A DNA stretch of 64,000 nucleotides from Flaveria trinervia. Its lineage: Eukaryota; Streptophyta; Magnoliopsida; Asterales; Asteraceae. The stretch is taken from assembly GCA_025506515.1 (NCBI GenBank), contig CM046447.1, positions 88,539,498 to 88,603,497 of the forward strand, read 5' to 3'. Below, in pieces: positions 60,251 through 64,000 of the stretch (within the stretch, counting starts at the first letter, position 1; each line of letters starts with the position of its first letter). Under the pieces are notes generated by a model that was not told the DNA's origin, did no database searches, and saw only the letters and a list, made by a program, of their open reading frames with translations. The position numbers and the translations under genes were made by a program.

Positions 60251-61834
60251 CAGTGGTACTTACCTGAGTTGGTTCAGAAGCATTAGCCATCAACGCAGCA
60301 TCAGATGTCTTGGTTCTGGTGATTTTGTCTTTTCTGTCTTTGCTCTGGTAGTCTCCTCTTTAGGCTTGTAGCTGACCTCAATGCAGTTGTCTCTTCAATA
60401 TTAGACATCGCTATATCAACTGCTAGATCTCCTTCACTTGCAGAATCATCATCAAAGTCTTCTACACTTGCAATGTTTGATTCCCCTGGAGAGACAAACC
60501 TAAAGCTCCAGTCCTGTCCTTCATCATCATGAGCAGTCAAGGCTTTTGGATCCTTGCTTGATGAAGTAGAACTAGTAGCTTGCTTGTCTTGACGAGTGAA
60601 GGACGAGAATGGGTTCCTGTTTCCCGTCTCTTTGGCTTAAACATTCTCTCTTGAAGTGCCCCTTCTCCCCACAGTTAAAGCAGGTCACTTTGCTTTGTCA
60701 AAGCCAAATGTGGTATCCTTAGTAGCTACCAAGTTCTGGTTCTTTTTCACAAACTTCTGCTCTCCGGACAGCACTAGCTAAGGCCCACATTATGTCCATT
60801 CTCTCAAGCTCCATTTCGTCCATTGCTCGTAGTCCTCGTCTGCCAGATGACAGTTTCCAATCTCCCAGCAACAAGTCCATCATAAGATGAACCACTGCAG
60901 CCAAAAGATCCATGTGTTCTCGAGCTACTTCTACCGTCACATTACGAGGTTCTCGGTATTCAGTCTAGTAGCTTTGTTTCAGATCCGATATGATGGGTAC
61001 AAGAAGACCCCGACGTGTCTGATCCTGAAGGAGAAGCATGTGAAGGACCCGATGAGCTAGACACAAATGCAGTCTGGAGAGGTGCTCCAGATGTCTTAGC
61101 TTGAGGTGTGGCATTGTACAAAGCTGGATTTGAGAATACGAAGACTTCTGAGCTCTGTACTTCATCCTAAGTGCTTCTTCTCGCGCTTTAGAATGAAGTC
61201 ATTTATATCCAGCTTTGCCAGCATTCCATTCTGTCTCAGGTTAGACACGAATGAAGCCCACTTCTGGCAATCCGTCTGCAAGTTAGCAACTTTCTCTTCC
61301 ATGGTAGTAGCCACCCCATGTGTATGCAGTTCACTCATCAGATGGTAGAATCTATCTATAACATCGTCCAAACTCTCGTTTCCCATCGATGAGAAGTTAT
61401 CGAATTCCTTCTTTAACTCCTAGCCTTGATTGCCTTCAACGAAGCATTCCCGTCGTACCTCTTTCCAGCTCATCCCATAGTTTCTTGGACTGCTTATCTG
61501 AGTACTGGTGAAAAATGTCTTTAGGGATAGACTGTGTAATCAATGCATAAACCTCTTCTCTGCATTATATTAACTTTCTGCGCGTCTGTCATCCCTCCTA
61601 AGGTTAGCTTTACTCCATCGGCTCCCACCGGCGTACTATACCCAATCTCGATAGCTTCCCACAGATTCGGATCCCATTGAGGTAGATCTCAAAATGTTGT
61701 TTCCAGTGGGGAAACTCATCTAATGTTAAAAGCTTTGGGGGTTTATTATGATTACCCACCTCACTCTCAAGTAACAGCAGGTTCTGGATCCTAGAGTCCT
61801 TCCCAGCAGTAAAGGCTGACATTTGATCTTCCAT
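60251..61834 (-). pseudogene. gag: Element C gag
   Basis: Starts at ATG 61834. The first block (to 61610) has PPKLLTLDEFPHWKQHFEIY, the N-terminal copia gag text. 61386-61162 has ESLDDVIDRFYHLMSELHTH and VSNLRQNGMLAKLDINDF. A Ser-rich part follows in another frame. 60940-60719 has MDIMWALASAVRRAE, and CFNCGEKGHFKREC at 60682-60641 is an intact zinc knuckle. 60540-60301 is an acidic C-terminal part. At least four frame changes separate the blocks. Confidence 0.82.
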
Positions 61835-61859
61835 GGCGAATAACTTTAAGTCAACTTAC

Positions 61860-62110
61860 ACAAACTGTCAACTGGTGTGACTGAAGGATGCGATTGGGCT
61901 ATCCGTGCGAATGAACTATGCGAATGGTTCAATCGTGCGGCTGAACTAAGCGATTGGTTCAGTCGTGCGAATGAAGCTGATGCGTATGAACACTGCGAAC
62001 GAATGGTTCAATCGTACGAATGGCGATGCGACTATGTCCAATCGTGCGTCTGAGCAATGCGAATGAGGTCCAGTCGGGCGAATGGCTCACTCGTGCGACT
62101 CAAGCTGCTT
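61860..62110 (-). repeat. Palindrome array in the leader of element C
   Basis: Motifs of the forms TCGTGCGA, ATCGTACGAATGG and AGTCGTGCGAATGAA repeat about ten times just upstream of gag, matching those in the LTRs and the pol-ORF3 spacer. Confidence 0.8.
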
Positions 62111-62313
62111 GTTTGCGAAAATTTCTAGGTTAAACGTGTTTTAGACGTAAAAATTCGAACTTTCGCAAGGTCTAATCGCCTAAGTCCGTAGAACCCAACT
62201 TTGATGAGCAGGGAATGTCCAAGATCACTTCTGACACAAAAGATTGCGTTTTTAGTGCAAAAACACAAGCTTTTTATCAATCTTGATTGAATCACACGTA
62301 ATCAAGAGCCAAA

Positions 62314-62325
62314 GCTCTGATACCA
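62314..62325 (-). promoter_or_regulatory. Primer-binding site of element C
   Basis: Minus strand TGGTATCAGAGC, an exact complement of the plant initiator tRNA-Met 3' end, two bases from the 5' LTR. Confidence 0.9.
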
Positions 62326-62327
62326 CT

Positions 62328-63039
62328 TGTTAGGACTGGTATTTGAACGAAATACCTAGTGATTAGCGTGTAAACCAGATCAAATAGTGCGGAATCCTAT
62401 TTGATTGGCGATCCAATCAGTGAGAACACACGAAGAATCAATAAAGAATTGAAACTAACGTTAGAAATCGATTGGAAATCGATCTAATGTGTTCTATGAA
62501 CTTGGAGAACGAATTGGGAGGCTTCTGGACGGCTAGGGTACGTCTGGAATGTAGTGAATGAATGCTCTATGTTTTTCACGAATTAGATTGTATTATAGGT
62601 TAGTATTGTTCATTCGGGCGACTGACCATAAGCATGGTTCAGTCGTGCGATTGAACCATGGGTGATCCATTCGCACGACTGAGTGTTCAGTCGTGCGACT
62701 GAGTCAATCTTATGTGTCAATCATACGACTGAATCCAGTCTCCTGGTTCAGTCGTGCGACTGAGTCAATCGTATGAAGTTATTCATGCGTGTGGTCCATT
62801 CGATGGGCCATTCGCATGAGAACTTCATTATGTTAAGTTTGAATGTATTAATTAATAAACATTATGTGTAACCATTCACACAACTACTATCCTAATTAAC
62901 CAATTCATTACCGAAATATTAGTCATTACAAATCACAAACAATCAATATCATTCATTAATCATATCAAATTACATCAAAATCAGATAAACAAGATCTATT
63001 ACTTTCATATCATGATCTAGGGACATACATGTATCAACA
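62328..63039 (-). repeat. 5' LTR of element C
   Basis: 712 bp, TGTTAGGACTGG...GTATCAACA on the plus strand. It is close to the 3' LTR. Its TATA region has lost a base (TATAAATA in the 3' LTR is TATAATA here, 62598-62589). Palindromic motifs lie at about 62605-62815. Confidence 0.9.
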
Positions 63040-63351
63040 ACCTCAATCATTCTTGTCAGCATGGTAGTCGAACGATATAATATGATTTAATAGGACACGA
63101 GTAGTATTTGGCTGATACGATCCCTTGACGTCGTGCACGACTCGTGGGGTCTTTGAGTTATAATTTTTTTTTAAATTATTTGACCCTATGTATTATTCCT
63201 TGATATGTGTCTTAAATAATAGACGGGATTTAATATTCTATTTAAACTTACTATATTAATCATTATATGTTAATTCATTTCATCATTCAATCCTATTTAT
63301 TCAAAACTCTTTCATTAGTCTATTAAGATAAGTCATCTAATATCGATGTCG
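63040..63351. other. Flank between element C and the last LTR, nothing recognised
   Basis: It does not match the expected upstream sequence of element B, which matters for how C arrived. No gene or repeat is seen. Confidence 0.55.
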
Positions 63352-64000
63352 TGTAAGGCCCCGTTCCCGGTCACCTCACAGTTGGTCATTCATTGCACTT
63401 AAAACATTATAAAACATACATTTATTTTGCAGCGAAATTTAAAACTTTCATTAATAACTAAAAACATGTCATTTCATTCATTTACAACATTTGTTTTCAT
63501 CTCAAAATACAAAGACATGTCAAAATACGGAGGCTAGCCTCAAAATGCTCCCAGTAGCTTATGCATCCATGCTTGCAACTCCTCAGCATCAACAAATACC
63601 TGCCAACTATCATGCATACAAAAGTCAGCGCCACTGAGTGAGTTCTAGTTTATATAATAAAATACTTTACTTTCGTTAAAACCGTTCTTTACTTTTCTTT
63701 CAAAAGCATACTATACTTTACAATCGTTCGTGATCATACATCATACAGATAATATCATTATTATCTTCGTCATTACGTCATTAACTTCCGTTCATTCAAC
63801 GTATATCGTTATCTTTCACTGCTCTCTCTAGATCCGGTCAGACTTTACCCTCTTCGTGGCACTCAGCCACGATTACTGAGGTCGAATGACAAGGGTCTAT
63901 ATCGTACATTATTATGATAATTCGTTAACGTTCATTTCATACGTTCATTCTTTCATACATTATCTTTCGTTCATTACTCTTCATTACTCGAATCTTGTCT
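63352..64000 (-). mobile_element. Long LTR of the TGTAAGGCC family, cut by the window end
   Basis: Starts TGTAAGGCCCCGTTCCCGG, the reverse of the end at 602 and 15137, and follows the same course (TGCCAACT, then GAGTGAGTTCTAGTTT near 63640). It resembles the copy at 26780 most closely in orientation. Only the first 649 bases are in the window. Confidence 0.85.

Larger units (their letters stand above)
48131..63039 (-). mobile_element. Ty1/copia element C (second Sirevirus-like family)
   Basis: LTRs lie at 48131-48861 (3') and 62328-63039 (5'); they are nearly alike, with scattered substitutions and small indels. The exact tRNA-Met primer site is at 62314-62325 and a polypurine tract CCAAGGGGGAGTT at 48874-48862. 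Minus-strand gene order is gag, protease, integrase, RT, RNase H, long spacer, ORF3, the same as A and B but with different sequence. Flanks do not match (GAGTA on the left, ACCTC on the right), so the two ends may come from different insertions. Frames are broken throughout. Confidence 0.9.

Overview
This is plant nuclear DNA made almost entirely of transposable elements nested in one another. I find no intact host gene. Sequence evidence for a plant is: a CACTA transposon with TNP2- and TNP1-like genes, Ty1/copia elements primed by initiator tRNA-Met, very long solo LTRs, and an inserted stretch of plastid 16S rDNA. A eudicot fits, and an Asteraceae species is my guess from the element types, but that is inference.

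Layout. 1-602 is the 3' end of a long LTR. It interrupts a decayed CACTA transposon on the minus strand (603-7558) whose right end reads AGTG, the complement of CACT. 7559-12560 is AT-rich DNA with small repeats and a possible MITE (10121-10740). 12628-17084 holds a satellite-like unit of about 385 bp. Its first copy is split by a MITE (12766-15228), which is itself split by a 2.26-kb solo LTR (12876-15137, 5-bp target duplication). A plastid rrn16 fragment (15428-16170) and another plastid-like piece sit between the unit copies.

17085-35481 is copia element A on the plus strand. It has both LTRs, a primer-binding site, gag, protease, integrase, RT, RNase H and a long third ORF, all broken by stops and frameshifts. 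Three solo LTRs are inserted in it: 17708-18303 in the 5' LTR, 23424-26064 in RT, and 26780-29172 between RT and RNase H. 35482-38885 holds a minisatellite, Mutator-like remnants and a stray LTR. 38886-48130 is copia element B on the minus strand, a relative of A that lacks integrase, most of RT and its 5' LTR. 48131-63039 is copia element C on the minus strand, a different family with the same gene order. A hAT-like MITE full of AAACCGGTTT motifs (51194-51954) is inserted in its third ORF. 63352-64000 begins another long LTR of the family seen at position 1.

The pol genes would make the machinery for reverse transcription and integration, and the third ORF lies where Sirevirus-type elements carry an extra, env-like gene of unknown function. 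The most notable pattern is non-coding. A and B carry dense CTTC-N-GAAG near-palindromes in the LTR, in the gag/protease linker and in the RNase H-ORF3 spacer. C carries a different palindrome, AGTCG-NN-CGACT, in the LTR, the leader and the same spacer. This looks like a family-specific cis-acting code, and it is the best candidate here for something undescribed.
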